From: JANQOH01 sp965201115 | GTDB lineage: Bacteria; Pseudomonadota; Alphaproteobacteria; UBA7887 | Direction: 5' to 3' | Assembly (NCBI GenBank): GCA_965201115.1 | Contig: OZ241745.1 | Coordinates: 3,162,001-3,226,000, forward strand | DNA length: 64,000 nucleotides | Shown here: positions 40,380 through 51,019 of the stretch, piece after piece | Layout of the letters: the number at the start of each line of letters is the position of its first letter | Numbering within the stretch: position 1 is the first letter of the stretch | Position numbers and translations under genes: made by a program | Notes under the pieces: generated by a model | Told to the model about the DNA's origin: nothing | Database searches by the model: none | The model's input: the letters and a program-made list of their open reading frames with translations, nothing else

Positions 40380-41744
40380 ATGAACGTATCGCGACTTTGC
40401 GCCGGCTTGCCGGCTTTTCTGCTCGCCCTGACGCTCGGCGCGCCAGCCGCGCCGGCGGAGGATAGCGCCGCCGCCGAGGGGGCGGAGGACAGGGCGCTGG
40501 TGGGGCGCGGCTCCACGGCCTACGACCCCGAAAAGGCGATTTTCGGGACGCTGCCGCGCTATCGCAGCCCCGGCGGCGATGTCAATGCGGGGATCGGGTT
40601 CCTCCTGCAAATGGACGCCGGCGCGCACACGGAATCGCCGAACTCGGCGGCCGCGCCGCAGGGCATCGCCGACCGCAAGGACGGGGTTCGGGACCGGCGC
40701 GGCATCGTGCTCGCCAACGCGCTGCTGTTTCAGGACTACATCGTGTTCGGCTCATGGGACCTGTTCGACGGCGGCGACCGCGCGACCGACGGACTGCGCT
40801 CGATCATGGCGATCTACCGCGGGTTCGACCCGCTGTGGCTTGCGGTGGGGCAGCAGCCGACCATCGCGCCGCTGGACGCGGCGGCGTTTTCGGACCGGTC
40901 GTTCATGGAGGAAACGATGGCGTCGGGCGCGTTCGCCTATACGATCGGCACGCCGTCTCTGGGGGTGTCGGCGACGCATCGCTCGCCGAACCATTACATC
41001 CGGGCGGGCCTGTTCGCCGAGCCGATCAAGAATTTCGACAGCGAGCGCGAGGGCTACGGGCTGCACTGGCGCGCCGCGTGGGCGCCGGTAGCCGAGCGCA
41101 CGCGGGCCGCGCATATCGGCTTCGCGGGCTATTGGCGCAAGGCGCCGCAGAAGCCGGGCGCGGCGGGGGGTTACGAAAACTTCTCCGCGCGGCCCGAACT
41201 GCGGATCGACGACGAATTGGTCGTGGATACGGGCAATATCGAGCGCATCGACGACTATCTGTATACGTCGTTCGAACTGGCGGGCGTGTGGGGGCCGTGG
41301 TCGGTGCAGGCGGAGTATCAGCGCGTCGGGATAAGCCGTGTGAACGGCGGCGGGCTGGCCCCGTGGCCGGACCTGACGCTCAACGGCCACTACCTGGTGG
41401 GGAGCTATTTCCTGACCGGCGAATCGCGCAACTACTATCCGCGCTTCGGCGCCTTTTGGCGGGTGAAGCCGAAGCGCGATTTCGACCCGGAGAACGGCGG
41501 TTGGGGCGCGCTGGAAGCGGCGGCGCGGCTCAGCCATATCGATCTCGACGACGGGGAGGGACCGGTCGGCGGGGTCATGGGGGGCTCGAGCGATAACATC
41601 ACGCTGGCGCTGAACTGGTATCTGACCGCGTTCGGGCGGGTTTCCGTGAACTACGTCCATGCCGACATCGACCGACGGATCGACGGGCGCGACGCGGGCG
41701 GCACGGTGGACGGCGTGGCGGTGCGCTTCCAGTGGGTGTTCTGA
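40380..41744 (+). CDS. OprO/OprP-type outer-membrane porin
   Basis: 454 aa. A signal peptide (LCAGLPAFLLALTLGAPAAPA) is followed by a beta-barrel pattern of alternating aromatic strands. IVFGSWDLFDGGDRATDGLR, IYRGFDPLWLAVGQQPTIAPLD and FMEETMASGAFAYTIG are features of the phosphate-selective porin O/P family, and the chain ends in Phe (VRFQWVF), as outer-membrane proteins do. It would let small anions or other solutes cross the outer membrane. Divergent from the acylase; its stop lies within the start of ispH. Confidence 0.88.
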   Translation: MNVSRLCAGLPAFLLALTLGAPAAPAEDSAAAEGAEDRALVGRGSTAYDPEKAIFGTLPRYRSPGGDVNAGIGFLLQMDAGAHTESPNSAAAPQGIADRKDGVRDRRGIVLANALLFQDYIVFGSWDLFDGGDRATDGLRSIMAIYRGFDPLWLAVGQQPTIAPLDAAAFSDRSFMEETMASGAFAYTIGTPSLGVSATHRSPNHYIRAGLFAEPIKNFDSEREGYGLHWRAAWAPVAERTRAAHIGFAGYWRKAPQKPGAAGGYENFSARPELRIDDELVVDTGNIERIDDYLYTSFELAGVWGPWSVQAEYQRVGISRVNGGGLAPWPDLTLNGHYLVGSYFLTGESRNYYPRFGAFWRVKPKRDFDPENGGWGALEAAARLSHIDLDDGEGPVGGVMGGSSDNITLALNWYLTAFGRVSVNYVHADIDRRIDGRDAGGTVDGVAVRFQWVF

Positions 41745-42688
41745 GGCGGCGGCGGATACGCGTGGCGCTGGCGCGGCCGCGGGGGTTCTGCGCCGGCGTC
41801 GAGCGCGCCATCGGGATCGTCGAGCGCGCGCTCGAACGCTTCGGGCCGCCGGTCCATGTGCGCCACGAGATCGTCCACAACCGGCGCGTGGTGGACGACC
41901 TGCGCGCCCGCGGCGCCGTGTTCGTGGACGAGCTCGACGAGGTTCCCGACGGCGCGATCACGGTGTTCAGCGCGCACGGCGTATCGCGGCGGGTGGAGGC
42001 GGAGGCCGAGGCGCGCGGGCTGCCGGTCATCGACGCCACATGCCCGCTGGTGACGCGCGTTCACGCGGCGGCGCGCCGCCACGCCGCGCGGGGGCGCGAA
42101 GTCGTGCTGATCGGACACCGCGGGCACCCGGAAGCGGAGGGCACGCGCGGGCGGGCGCCGGGCGCGGTGCTGCTTGTTTCCAACCCCGCGGATGTCGCGG
42201 GCCTGCGGGTGCGCGACCCGGAGAAACTCGCCTATGTCACGCAGACCACGCTGAGCGTCGATGACACGCGCGAAACGATAGCGGCGCTGAAGGCGCGGTT
42301 CCCCGCCATTGCCGGGCCCGACGGCGGGGATATCTGCTATGCGACGGAGAACCGGCAGGCGGCGGCGCGCGCGCTGGCGCGAATCGCCGACGCCATCCTT
42401 GTGGTCGGGGCGCGCAACAGCTCCAATTCCAACCGTCTGCGCGAAGTCGGGGCGGAAGCAGGGGCGCCCAGTTACCTGATCGACGGCGCGGAGGGGGTGG
42501 ATCCGCGCTGGCTCGAGGGGGTTTCGACGCTGGGGGTTACCGCGGGCGCGTCGGCGCCGGAGAGCGTTGTGGAGGAGGTTGTGGCCCGCATCGCGGAGCT
42601 GGCGGATATCGAGGTGGAGACGTTCGGCGATGTTGTGGAGGAGGTGCGTTTCAACCTGCCGCGGGAGCTTCGCGCGGCTTCTGTGTGA
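41732..42688 (+). CDS. ispH: 4-Hydroxy-3-methylbut-2-enyl diphosphate reductase
   Basis: 318 aa, last step of the MEP isoprenoid pathway. Three cluster cysteines are visible in PRGFCAGVERAI, DATCPLVTRVH and GARNSSNSNRL-preceding DICYATENRQ. FSAHGVSRRVEAEA and LIGHRGHPEAEGT carry the substrate His residues, and TAGASAPESVVEEV is the end motif. The start GTG 41732 lies 13 bases inside the porin gene; a GTG at 41762 is an alternative. Confidence 0.95.
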   Translation: MGVLRRRRIRVALARPRGFCAGVERAIGIVERALERFGPPVHVRHEIVHNRRVVDDLRARGAVFVDELDEVPDGAITVFSAHGVSRRVEAEAEARGLPVIDATCPLVTRVHAAARRHAARGREVVLIGHRGHPEAEGTRGRAPGAVLLVSNPADVAGLRVRDPEKLAYVTQTTLSVDDTRETIAALKARFPAIAGPDGGDICYATENRQAAARALARIADAILVVGARNSSNSNRLREVGAEAGAPSYLIDGAEGVDPRWLEGVSTLGVTAGASAPESVVEEVVARIAELADIEVETFGDVVEEVRFNLPRELRAASV

Positions 42689-42753
42689 GGCGGTTTCCGG
42701 GGGGGCGCCGGCGTCCCTTGGACACGACTCAAGATCGACAGCTGCCGGTATAG

Positions 42754-42900
42754 GAGTCTGTACCGGAATTCGGCGGTCATTAGTACGGTGGGAACCGGTG
42801 GGCATCTTGTCCTCTCGCGCTTCTCCGCCGACATCGCGCCGCGCGGCAACGTGCGGGCGGGGACGCCCGCGCACCCAGGCAGTGCGCGCCTTCGGCGCGA
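42754..42900 (+). repeat. Second copy of the long dispersed repeat
   Basis: It matches 25191-25323 from gagtctg through gccgacatcgcgccgcgcgg and into the hairpin gcgggcggggacgcccgcgc. The second hairpin is the gcgcgccttcggcgcga variant, so the copies differ there. Confidence 0.8.
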
Positions 42901-43019
42901 TTGCGCGTTGCAAAACTGCGGGCTTGTACGAACGCCAGCTGCGCGTCTCCTGTGCGCCGGAAGTTGCCCGGGGGCGGTGCGTTGAGCGTTCCTCTCTGCC
43001 AACGTTGTGCTGCGCGGAA

Positions 43020-43070
43020 ACGTGCGGGCTGGAAGCCCGCGCTCCCGGGCCCCCGCCTTTGGCGGGGGGT
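43020..43070 (+). repeat. Dispersed double-hairpin repeat
   Basis: gcgggctggaagcccgcgc followed by ccccgcctttggcggggg; the TTCG loop is changed to TTTG. It ends 17 bases before the pdxY stop (convergent side). Confidence 0.8.
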
Positions 43071-43086
43071 GCGGGGCCGCCGCGGG

Positions 43087-43932
43087 TTACTTCGGGGGCG
43101 GGGGTGGGAACGGGTTGGCGGGGTAGAGGGGGGTGGGGCGGTGGATTTGGGCTTGGGCGGGTATGGGGGCTGCGGAGCCGCGGGTTCCGGCTTCGAGCAT
43201 TGCGAACGTGGCCGATACGGCGTGGGCGAGGGCCTTGTCCAGGGCGTCGGCGCGCAAGAGGCGGCCGAGGAGGAGAGCGGCGAACAGGTCTCCGGCGCCG
43301 TGGCCGGGGAGGGGGAGGCGCGGGGTTTCCACAAGCCATGCGCCGGCGCCCGCGCAGGCGAGTACGCCCAGGCCCGCGGCGGCGTCGAGGGAAGTGACGA
43401 CGACGGTCGCGCCGTTGGCGGCGGCGAGGCGGCGGGCGGCGGGGAGAGCGGCCGCGGGCGTGTCGGCCGGGAGGCCGGACAGGCGCGCGAGCTCGAAAGC
43501 GTTGGGGGTCAGGATATCCGCGCGGGGGACCAGCGTATCGGCGATCGCGTCCGCTGTTTTTTCCGCGACGTACAGGCCGCGCTTGCGGTTGCCCATTACC
43601 GGGTCGCAGAAATAGAGCGTTTCGGGCCGGGCGGCCCTGGCGCGGTCGACCGTTTCGGCCACGATGGCGGCGAGTTCGGGGGAGCCGATATAGCCCGTGA
43701 GGATGGCGTCGAGCCCCTGGAAGCCGGTGCGGCGTTCGATACCCGCGAGCACATCGCGGACGTGTTCAGGGGGGAACGGGCCGCCGCCCCAGTCGGGGTA
43801 GCCGGTGTGGTTGGAGAGCTGGACGGTATGCACCGGCCAGACCTCGTGGCCCGCGCGCTGGAGGGCGAAAACGGCCGCGCCGTTGCCTACCGGGTCGAGC
43901 GCGACCGAGGATTGTATGGAGAGGACCGCCAC
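43087..43932 (-). CDS. pdxY: Pyridoxal kinase
   Basis: 281 aa ribokinase-fold enzyme that phosphorylates pyridoxal for PLP salvage. LSIQSSVALDPVGNGAAVFAL at the N-terminus, TVQLSNHTGYPDWGG, YFCDPVMGNRKRGLYV, LTPNAFELARLSG and the catalytic GHGAGDLFAALLLG are in order. The usual VGNxA and PVMG motifs support PdxY over PdxK. The C-terminus is Pro-rich. It begins 6 bases after pntB, so it is at the end of that operon. Confidence 0.94.
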   Translation of the reverse strand: MAVLSIQSSVALDPVGNGAAVFALQRAGHEVWPVHTVQLSNHTGYPDWGGGPFPPEHVRDVLAGIERRTGFQGLDAILTGYIGSPELAAIVAETVDRARAARPETLYFCDPVMGNRKRGLYVAEKTADAIADTLVPRADILTPNAFELARLSGLPADTPAAALPAARRLAAANGATVVVTSLDAAAGLGVLACAGAGAWLVETPRLPLPGHGAGDLFAALLLGRLLRADALDKALAHAVSATFAMLEAGTRGSAAPIPAQAQIHRPTPLYPANPFPPPPPK

Positions 43933-43938
43933 GTCAGC

Positions 43939-45313
<1,375 letters not shown>

Positions 45314-45324
<11 letters not shown>

Positions 45325-45640
45325 CGTTGGGCTCCCGCCTTCGCTTCCTGAACATCTGCAACATGCGCTGGGTGACGATGAAGCCGCCGAAAATGTTTAC
45401 GGACGCGAGCATCACCGCGAGGAAACCAAGCGCTTTCGAGAGCGACCAGCCGCCATCCGCCGCCGCGACCGCCTCGGCGCCCACGGCGATCAGCGCGCCG
45501 ACGACGATAATGCCGGATATGGCGTTGGTTACGGACATCAGCGGCGTGTGCAGCGCGGGGGTCACGCTCCACACCACGTAGTAGCCGACGAAGACCGCCA
45601 GCACGAAGATCGTGAAATCCTGAACGAACGGGTCGATCAT
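45314..45640 (-). CDS. pntAB: NAD(P) transhydrogenase subunit alpha part 2 (membrane)
   Basis: 108 aa, with three hydrophobic helices: FTIFVLAVFVGYYVVWSVTP, ISGIIVVGALIAVGAE and LGFLAVMLASVNIFGGFIVT. The end QRMLQMFRKRR is typical. It forms part of the proton channel. The split of alpha into two genes is the alphaproteobacterial style. It overlaps pntAA (ATGA) and pntB. Confidence 0.96.
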
Positions 45641-46794
45641 GAGGCGTTCTCTCCGGTCAGCATGGGGTGTACAACCGCCGCGTCGCGGGTAACGCAGGCG
45701 CCGGCGATCGCCTCGTCGTCCCAGTCGATCTTCAGCGCGCCGGCTTCGGCGTCGATCATGGGCGAGACGAAATTGAGCAGGTTGCGCGCATAGAGCGCGC
45801 TGGCGTCGGCGGCGACGCGGCTCGGTACGTTGGCGTGGCCGACGATGGCGACGCCGTGCGCGCGCACGACCTTGCCGTGCTCCGAGAGTTCGCAATTGCC
45901 GCCGGTTTCGGTGGCGAGATCGACGATCACGGAGCCGGGCTTCATGGCCGCGACCATCTCCGCCGTTATCAGGGTGGGGGCGGGGCGGCCGGGGATCAGC
46001 GCGGTGCAGATGGCGATGTCCTGGCCTTGCAGCGTCTCGGCGATGAGGGCGCTTTGGCGGCGGCGGTAGTCTTCGCCCATCTCGCGGGCGTATCCGCCGG
46101 CGGTCTCGGCGCTTTCGGTTTCGCCGCTGGGGACCTCGATGAATTTGGCGCCCAGGCTCTCGACCTGTTCCTTGACGACGGGGCGGACGTCGAAGGCCGA
46201 TACCACGCCGCCGAGGCGGCGCGCGGTGGCGACGGCTTGCAGGCCCGCGACCCCGGCGCCGAGCACGAGTATCTTTGCCGGGGCGATGGTTCCGGCGGCG
46301 GTCATCATCATCGGAATGACCTTGCCGAACTCGGCGGCGGCGTCGAGCACGGCCTTGTAGCCCGCGAGATTGCTCTGCGACGACAGCGCGTCCATGCCCT
46401 GGGCGCGGCTGATGCGGGGGACCAGCTCCATCGCGAAGGCGGCGATGTTGCGGCGCGCGTATTCCTCTACCTGTTCGCGGTGCTGGAGGGGCGCGAGCAG
46501 GCCGACGAGCGCGGCGCCGTCGGGGAGCAGCGCCATTTCGTCGCCGCCCTCGGCGGCGGTGAGGGGGCGGGCCACCTTGAGCACGAGGTCGGCGCCGCTC
46601 CACGCGGCCTCGGCGCCGGCGGCGATTTCGGCGCCGGCGTCGGCGAACTGCGCGTCGGAGACGGCCGAGCCCTCGCCGGCGCCGGCCTCCACCGTCACGC
46701 GGGCGCCGAGCGCGGCGAACTTCGTTACCGTTTGCGGCGAGGCGGCCACGCGCCGCTCGCCGGGCCGGCGCTCCCTCGGTATCGCGATCTTCAT
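45637..46794 (-). CDS. pntAA: NAD(P) transhydrogenase subunit alpha part 1 (NAD-binding)
   Basis: 385 aa from ATG 46794 (MKIAIPRERRPGERRVAASP). This soluble domain I binds NAD(H). It contains AFAMELVPRISRAQGMDALS, ILVLGAGVAGLQAVATARRL with the GxGxxG site, and GGYAREMGEDYRRRQ. It is first of the three pnt genes and starts 37 bases after the MATE gene stop. Confidence 0.96.
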   Translation of the reverse strand: MKIAIPRERRPGERRVAASPQTVTKFAALGARVTVEAGAGEGSAVSDAQFADAGAEIAAGAEAAWSGADLVLKVARPLTAAEGGDEMALLPDGAALVGLLAPLQHREQVEEYARRNIAAFAMELVPRISRAQGMDALSSQSNLAGYKAVLDAAAEFGKVIPMMMTAAGTIAPAKILVLGAGVAGLQAVATARRLGGVVSAFDVRPVVKEQVESLGAKFIEVPSGETESAETAGGYAREMGEDYRRRQSALIAETLQGQDIAICTALIPGRPAPTLITAEMVAAMKPGSVIVDLATETGGNCELSEHGKVVRAHGVAIVGHANVPSRVAADASALYARNLLNFVSPMIDAEAGALKIDWDDEAIAGACVTRDAAVVHPMLTGENAS

Positions 46795-46831
46795 GCCGCC
46801 ATTCCGTTCCAAAGCAGAAAGAACGGCGCCT

Positions 46832-48184
46832 TCATAGCCGGGCGCGCGGAAAATATCGACCGGAAAATTCGCCCGCCGCGGGCGCGGGGATCGAGCGCGC
46901 GAGGGCGGGCAGGACGGCCGCCAGCGTCGCCGCGCGCAGCGCCATCAGGATCGTGTAGGCGCACCACAGGCCGTGATTGCCCCAGGCGGGCGCCAGTACC
47001 CACAGCGCCGCCAGGTAGCCCGCGAACGCGACGAGCATCGCGTTGCGCATGGCGCGCCCGCGGGTGGCGCCGATGAATATGCCATCGAGCTGGAACGCCC
47101 AAACCGAGACCAGCGGCAACAGCACGGCCCAGGGGAGGTATTCGACGACCGCGGCGCGTACTTCGGGCACGGACGTAATCGCCGCCGCCAGCGCCGTTCC
47201 GGCCGCGGCGAACGCCGCGGCGTATCCGGCCGCGGTCGCGCCTGCCCAGATGGTGGTCGTGCGCACGGCCTCGACGAACGCGGCGCGGTCGCGCTTGCCG
47301 ATGGCGGCGCCGGCGAGGGCCTCGGCCGCGTGCGCGAATCCGTCGAGCCCGTAGGCGACAAAGCCCTGGAACAGCAACAGGATGCCGTTGGCGGCCAGTA
47401 TCGCGTCGCCGAATCGGGCGCCGACGGCGGTGAGCATGGACGTGGCGGTGACGAGGCACACGGTGCGCACGAAAATGTCGCCGCTGAGGCGGGTCATGGC
47501 CGCCAGCGCGCCGCGCTCCCACGCCGTGCGCCAAGGCCACGGAACGCCGAGCCCGCGGCGCTCGCGCCGCACGACGTACGCCCCCGCCGCGAGGCCAGCG
47601 TATTGGGCGATGGCGGTCGCGGCGGCGACGCCGTCGACGGCCATGCCGAGGCCGACGGCAAGCGCGATGTCGAGCGCGATGTTCGCGCCGTTGACGACGA
47701 GTTGCAGAATGAGCGCGGCTACCATGCGCTGGCGGCCGATCAGCCAGCCGAGCAGGACCATGTTGAAGAGCGCGGCGGGGGCGGCGCATATGCGAATCGC
47801 GATGTAGCTTTCGACGAGCGGGGCGACCGCGCCGCTGGGCGCGATCAGCGCCAGCGCCGCGGCCGCGATGGGGCCGCGCAGGAGAAACAGCGCGACGCCC
47901 GCCGCGGCGGCGAACGCCGCCGCCCGCAGCAGCGCCGCCAGCGCGGCCTCGGCATCGCCGGCGCCGTGGGCCTGGGCGGCGAACCCGGCCGTGCCCATGC
48001 GCAGGAACGAAAACCCCCAGTAGAGAAAGGAGAACACGGTCGCGCCGACGGCGACCGCGCCGATTTCGGCGGCGCCGAGGCCGCCCACGACCGCGGTATC
48101 GACCGCGCCGAGCAGGGGGATGGTGAGATTGGCGAGGATGTTGGGCGCGGCAAGCCGCCAGACGCGGCGATGCCGCGCATTCAT
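46832..48184 (-). CDS. MATE-family efflux transporter (DinF-like)
   Basis: 450 aa from ATG 48184, with about twelve membrane helices. The N-terminus WRLAAPNILANLTIPLLGAV then DTAVVGGLG is the usual MATE opening, and the central QGFVAYGLDGFAHAAEALAG is typical of the DinF branch. It exports cationic or organic compounds using an ion gradient; substrates unknown. The start overlaps the glcF stop (ATGA). Confidence 0.93.
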   Translation of the reverse strand: MNARHRRVWRLAAPNILANLTIPLLGAVDTAVVGGLGAAEIGAVAVGATVFSFLYWGFSFLRMGTAGFAAQAHGAGDAEAALAALLRAAAFAAAAGVALFLLRGPIAAAALALIAPSGAVAPLVESYIAIRICAAPAALFNMVLLGWLIGRQRMVAALILQLVVNGANIALDIALAVGLGMAVDGVAAATAIAQYAGLAAGAYVVRRERRGLGVPWPWRTAWERGALAAMTRLSGDIFVRTVCLVTATSMLTAVGARFGDAILAANGILLLFQGFVAYGLDGFAHAAEALAGAAIGKRDRAAFVEAVRTTTIWAGATAAGYAAAFAAAGTALAAAITSVPEVRAAVVEYLPWAVLLPLVSVWAFQLDGIFIGATRGRAMRNAMLVAFAGYLAALWVLAPAWGNHGLWCAYTILMALRAATLAAVLPALARSIPAPAAGEFSGRYFPRARL

Positions 48185-49467
48185 GCCGCGGGGCGGGGGC
48201 GGGGGTCGGGGCCGCCGGTTGCCCAGTCGAGCAGCTGCGCGGTGTGCAGGACGGGCGCGCTTGCGTCCGCGAGCTGCGTCATGCAGCCGATATTGCCGCT
48301 GGCGATCATGTCGGGCGCGCAGGCGGCGAGCGCGTCGAGCTTGCGCCGGCGCAGGCGGCCCGCGAGATCGGGCTGCAACAGGTTGTAGGTTCCCGCGGAG
48401 CCGCAACAGAGATGCGAATCGGCGGGCTCCACGACCTCGAAACCGGCCTCCCGCAACAGGGCGCGCGGCGCCTCGATCGTTTTCTGCCCGTGGCGCAGGG
48501 AGCACGCCGCCTGATACGCCACGCGCCCGCCGCGGGCGGACACGCCGCGCAGGCCGATTGCGTTCATCCACTCGGTAATGTCGCGCGCGCGCCCGGAAAC
48601 CGCGGCCGCCGGGGCCGCCCAGCGGCTATCGCGCCGCAGCATGTGGCCGTAGTCCTTGATCGTCGTGCCGCAGCCGGAGGCGGTTACGACGATGGCGTCG
48701 AGGCCGCCGTTTTCGATCTCGCGGCTCCAGGCGGCGACGTTGCGCCTGGCGGCGCGCAGGGCCGGCGCGCGGCGGCCCATGTGGTGCGTGAGCGCGCCGC
48801 AGCATCCGGCGCCCTTCGCAGCCACGATTTCGCAGCCGTGGCGCGAGAGCAGGCGGGCGGCGGCGCGGTTGATTTCCGGCGCCAGCGCAAGCTGCGCGCA
48901 GCCCGCGAGAAGCGCCACGCGCGCCCGGCGGCGGCCGGCGGCGGGAACGACGCGGGGGCGGTCTTCGGGCGTGGGTTTCGGAAGCCGGGGCGGGGCCATC
49001 TCCAGCAGGGTCGCGAGGCGCCCGGGCGCGAGGCGCGCAAACGGCCGCGCCGCCCGGGCGGCGCGCAGCGCCAGCCGGAACAGGCGCGGGCGCGGGACGA
49101 TCCAGGCGATCCACGCGCGCAGCGCGCGCTCGGCGAGCGGCCGGCGCAAGGTGCGCTCGATATGGACGCGCGCGTGGTCCACGAGATGCATGTAATGCAC
49201 GCCGGATGGGCAGGTGGTCATGCACGAGAGGCACGACAGGCAGCGGTCGATATGCCGCGCCGCGCTCGCCCGCGCGGGGCGCCCGGACTCGAGCATGTCC
49301 TTGATGAGTACGATGCGCCCGCGCGGGCTGTCGCGCTCGTCGCCGAGCAGCGTGTAGGTGGGGCAGGTCGCGGTGCAGAAGCCGCAATGCACGCAGGCGC
49401 GCAGGATTTCGTTCGCGCGCGCGATGTCAGGGTCGGCGAGTTGCGCCAAGGTAAAACGGGTTTGCAC
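48181..49467 (-). CDS. glcF: Glycolate oxidase iron-sulfur subunit
   Basis: 428 aa from GTG 49467. Two 4Fe-4S motifs are present, CVHCGFCTATCPTY and CLSCLSCMTTCPSG. Two CCG domains follow (GCAQLALAPEINRAA..GAGCCGAL and AYQAACSLRHGQK..HLCCGSAG). GlcF passes electrons from GlcD/GlcE to the quinone pool. No glcD or glcE lies in the window. It is the first gene of the operon running to pdxY. Confidence 0.94.
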   Translation of the reverse strand: MQTRFTLAQLADPDIARANEILRACVHCGFCTATCPTYTLLGDERDSPRGRIVLIKDMLESGRPARASAARHIDRCLSCLSCMTTCPSGVHYMHLVDHARVHIERTLRRPLAERALRAWIAWIVPRPRLFRLALRAARAARPFARLAPGRLATLLEMAPPRLPKPTPEDRPRVVPAAGRRRARVALLAGCAQLALAPEINRAAARLLSRHGCEIVAAKGAGCCGALTHHMGRRAPALRAARRNVAAWSREIENGGLDAIVVTASGCGTTIKDYGHMLRRDSRWAAPAAAVSGRARDITEWMNAIGLRGVSARGGRVAYQAACSLRHGQKTIEAPRALLREAGFEVVEPADSHLCCGSAGTYNLLQPDLAGRLRRRKLDALAACAPDMIASGNIGCMTQLADASAPVLHTAQLLDWATGGPDPRPRPAA

Positions 49468-49602
49468 GCGGGCGGATCCGGGAAGGCTCAAGGGGCGGGA
49501 AGGATACCCCGCGCGGCGGCGCGAAACGACTCCGCCGTGCGCGCCCGGCGGGGTTGGGGTACGGTTGCGGGAGTTCGCCGTTTGCCGCCGGGAGGCGCGC
49601 CC

Positions 49603-50685
49603 ATGCCCGCTAACCACGACGCCGCGTACAAGTTCTGGCACGAGTTTGCGGCGGTGGTCGAACACCTTCTGCTCGGCTTCGCGCCTCCGGGGGTCGCCGC
49701 CGCGCTCGATCTTGCGACGCTCGAACCGATGTCGACGGAATATGTAGATCGCGACCTGCGGCAGAGCCGCGGCGACAAGGTCTGGCGGGTGCGCTTTCGC
49801 GGCGGCGGCGCCGGCGACTGTCTTTGGCTTGCGGTCATGCTGGAGTTTCAGGCGACGGTGGATCCGCGCATGGGGGCGCGCGTGCTTGCGTATAGCGGGC
49901 AGTTGTTTCAGAAGCGGATACGTGCGGGCGATTTTTGCGGGGACGGCAAGTTGCCTCCGGTGTTGCCCATTGTGGTGTATAACGGTCGTCGGCGTTGGTC
50001 TGCGCCATTGGATGCGTTTGCGACGATATCGGGGGTTTCGGAGGCTTTGGCTCCGTTTCAGCCTCGTCAGCGGTATTTATTGCTTGACATGCATGGGTTG
50101 CGTGTCGAGGATTTGCCACGCGACAACATTGTTTCGGCGCAGATTGCGCTGGAGCAGGGTTCGCCTCCGCATGTTGCGGCGGCGGTGGGCAGTTTGGCGC
50201 GGTTGCTGGCGGGGCCTGAGCATGACGAGTTGCGTCGCGTGGTTGCGGACTGGGTATCGCGTTTGTTCGCGCGCGAGCGGATGTCGGGCGACGCGCGGCT
50301 TGCGGCTGCGTTCGAGGCGGCGCGCCTGGCGGGGGATTTGGGGGCCATGGAAATAGCGGTAGAGAACTTCAATGCTTGGTACGACCGTCGCGAGCGGCTC
50401 ATCCGTGAGGGCGAGCGGCGCGTTCGCGAGGGCGTGCAGCGCATCCGCGAGGACGAGCAGCGCATCCGTGAGGGCGGGCTGGAGCGGGAGCGGGCGCTGT
50501 TGTTGCGTCAGGCGGCGCTGAAGTTCGATGGGGAGACGGGGGCGCGCCTGGCGGCGTTGCTCGACGGCGTCGCGGATCCTGAGCGCTTGGGGCGTATCGC
50601 GGAGCTTGTGATTCGCTGCGGCGACGGCGAGGACTTTCTGGCGCAGGCTGCGGAAACCGGCGCGGCGAACGGGCCGGCTCCGTAG
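49603..50685 (+). CDS. Rpn-family (PD-(D/E)XK) putative nuclease, copy 1
   Basis: 360 aa after a strong gggagg ribosome site. HDAAYKFWHEFAAVVEHLLL opens the Rpn/YhgA-like domain. D58 and E81-F-Q83 (VMLEFQ) are likely catalytic residues of the restriction-like fold. VLPIVVYNGRRRWSAP and FQPRQRYLLLDM follow. A charged helical tract with heptads of RIREGEQ/RIREDEQ type (about 264-295) leads to a conserved tail. Known Rpn proteins promote recombination and some act in phage defence. Codon use in 49900-50300 is T-rich for this genome. A nearly identical copy lies at 57255-58379, with 42 extra bases. Confidence 0.85.
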   Translation: MPANHDAAYKFWHEFAAVVEHLLLGFAPPGVAAALDLATLEPMSTEYVDRDLRQSRGDKVWRVRFRGGGAGDCLWLAVMLEFQATVDPRMGARVLAYSGQLFQKRIRAGDFCGDGKLPPVLPIVVYNGRRRWSAPLDAFATISGVSEALAPFQPRQRYLLLDMHGLRVEDLPRDNIVSAQIALEQGSPPHVAAAVGSLARLLAGPEHDELRRVVADWVSRLFARERMSGDARLAAAFEAARLAGDLGAMEIAVENFNAWYDRRERLIREGERRVREGVQRIREDEQRIREGGLERERALLLRQAALKFDGETGARLAALLDGVADPERLGRIAELVIRCGDGEDFLAQAAETGAANGPAP

Positions 50686-50730
50686 AGCCGCGAATCGAGC
50701 GGATGCCTGCGGGGCGCCAAGCGCGCCGAT

Positions 50731-50816
50731 GGCGATTCGCGCGTCGGCGCGCGCTTCGCCGGCGCATACGGGTTGCGGCCGGCGCGCGGCAACAGGCGAA
50801 TCGGAGTTCCGGGCAG
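50731..50816 (-). pseudogene. Fragment of the der 3' end
   Basis: 86 bases closely match the end of der (58418-58502). On the minus strand they read LPGTPIRLLPRAGRNPYAPA, then KRAPTRESP, against LPGTPIRLLPRAGRNPYAPT in the intact gene. It lies 45 bases after the Rpn copy 1 stop, mirroring the Rpn copy 2-der junction. Confidence 0.85.
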
Positions 50817-50849
50817 GGCGCTCGACCGCGCGCTAACCGTTGCCGGCGC

Positions 50850-50894
50850 GGCGGGCGGGGACGCCCGCGCACCCAAGCCCCGCCGTCGGCGGGG
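50850..50894 (+). repeat. Dispersed double-hairpin repeat
   Basis: gcgggcggggacgcccgcgc with ccccgccgtcggcgggg; the loop is GTCG. The same variant occurs at 51373-51417, as part of a local duplication. Confidence 0.85.
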
Positions 50895-51019
50895 ACAGGC
50901 ATTCCGGTACGGGCGCCGGGCCCGGCAGGCCGCGAGTCTCCGGGGCCGGCGCGTTTGACTTGCGCCTTCGCCCGCGCCATATTGCCGCTGCTTGATGTCG
51001 ATGCCGGAGACCCCGCGCC

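Larger units (their letters stand above)
42689..43086. other. Gene-free interval between convergent genes
   Basis: 398 bases between ispH and pdxY. It holds the long dispersed repeat (42754-42900) and another double-hairpin unit (43020-43070). Nothing else was recognised. Confidence 0.6.
50686..51019. other. Gap after Rpn copy 1 with der-tail debris and repeat
   Basis: 334 bases without an intact gene. It contains the der 3' fragment (50731-50816), a hairpin repeat (50850-50894) and the leader of the small DUF1640-like gene. Confidence 0.6.
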
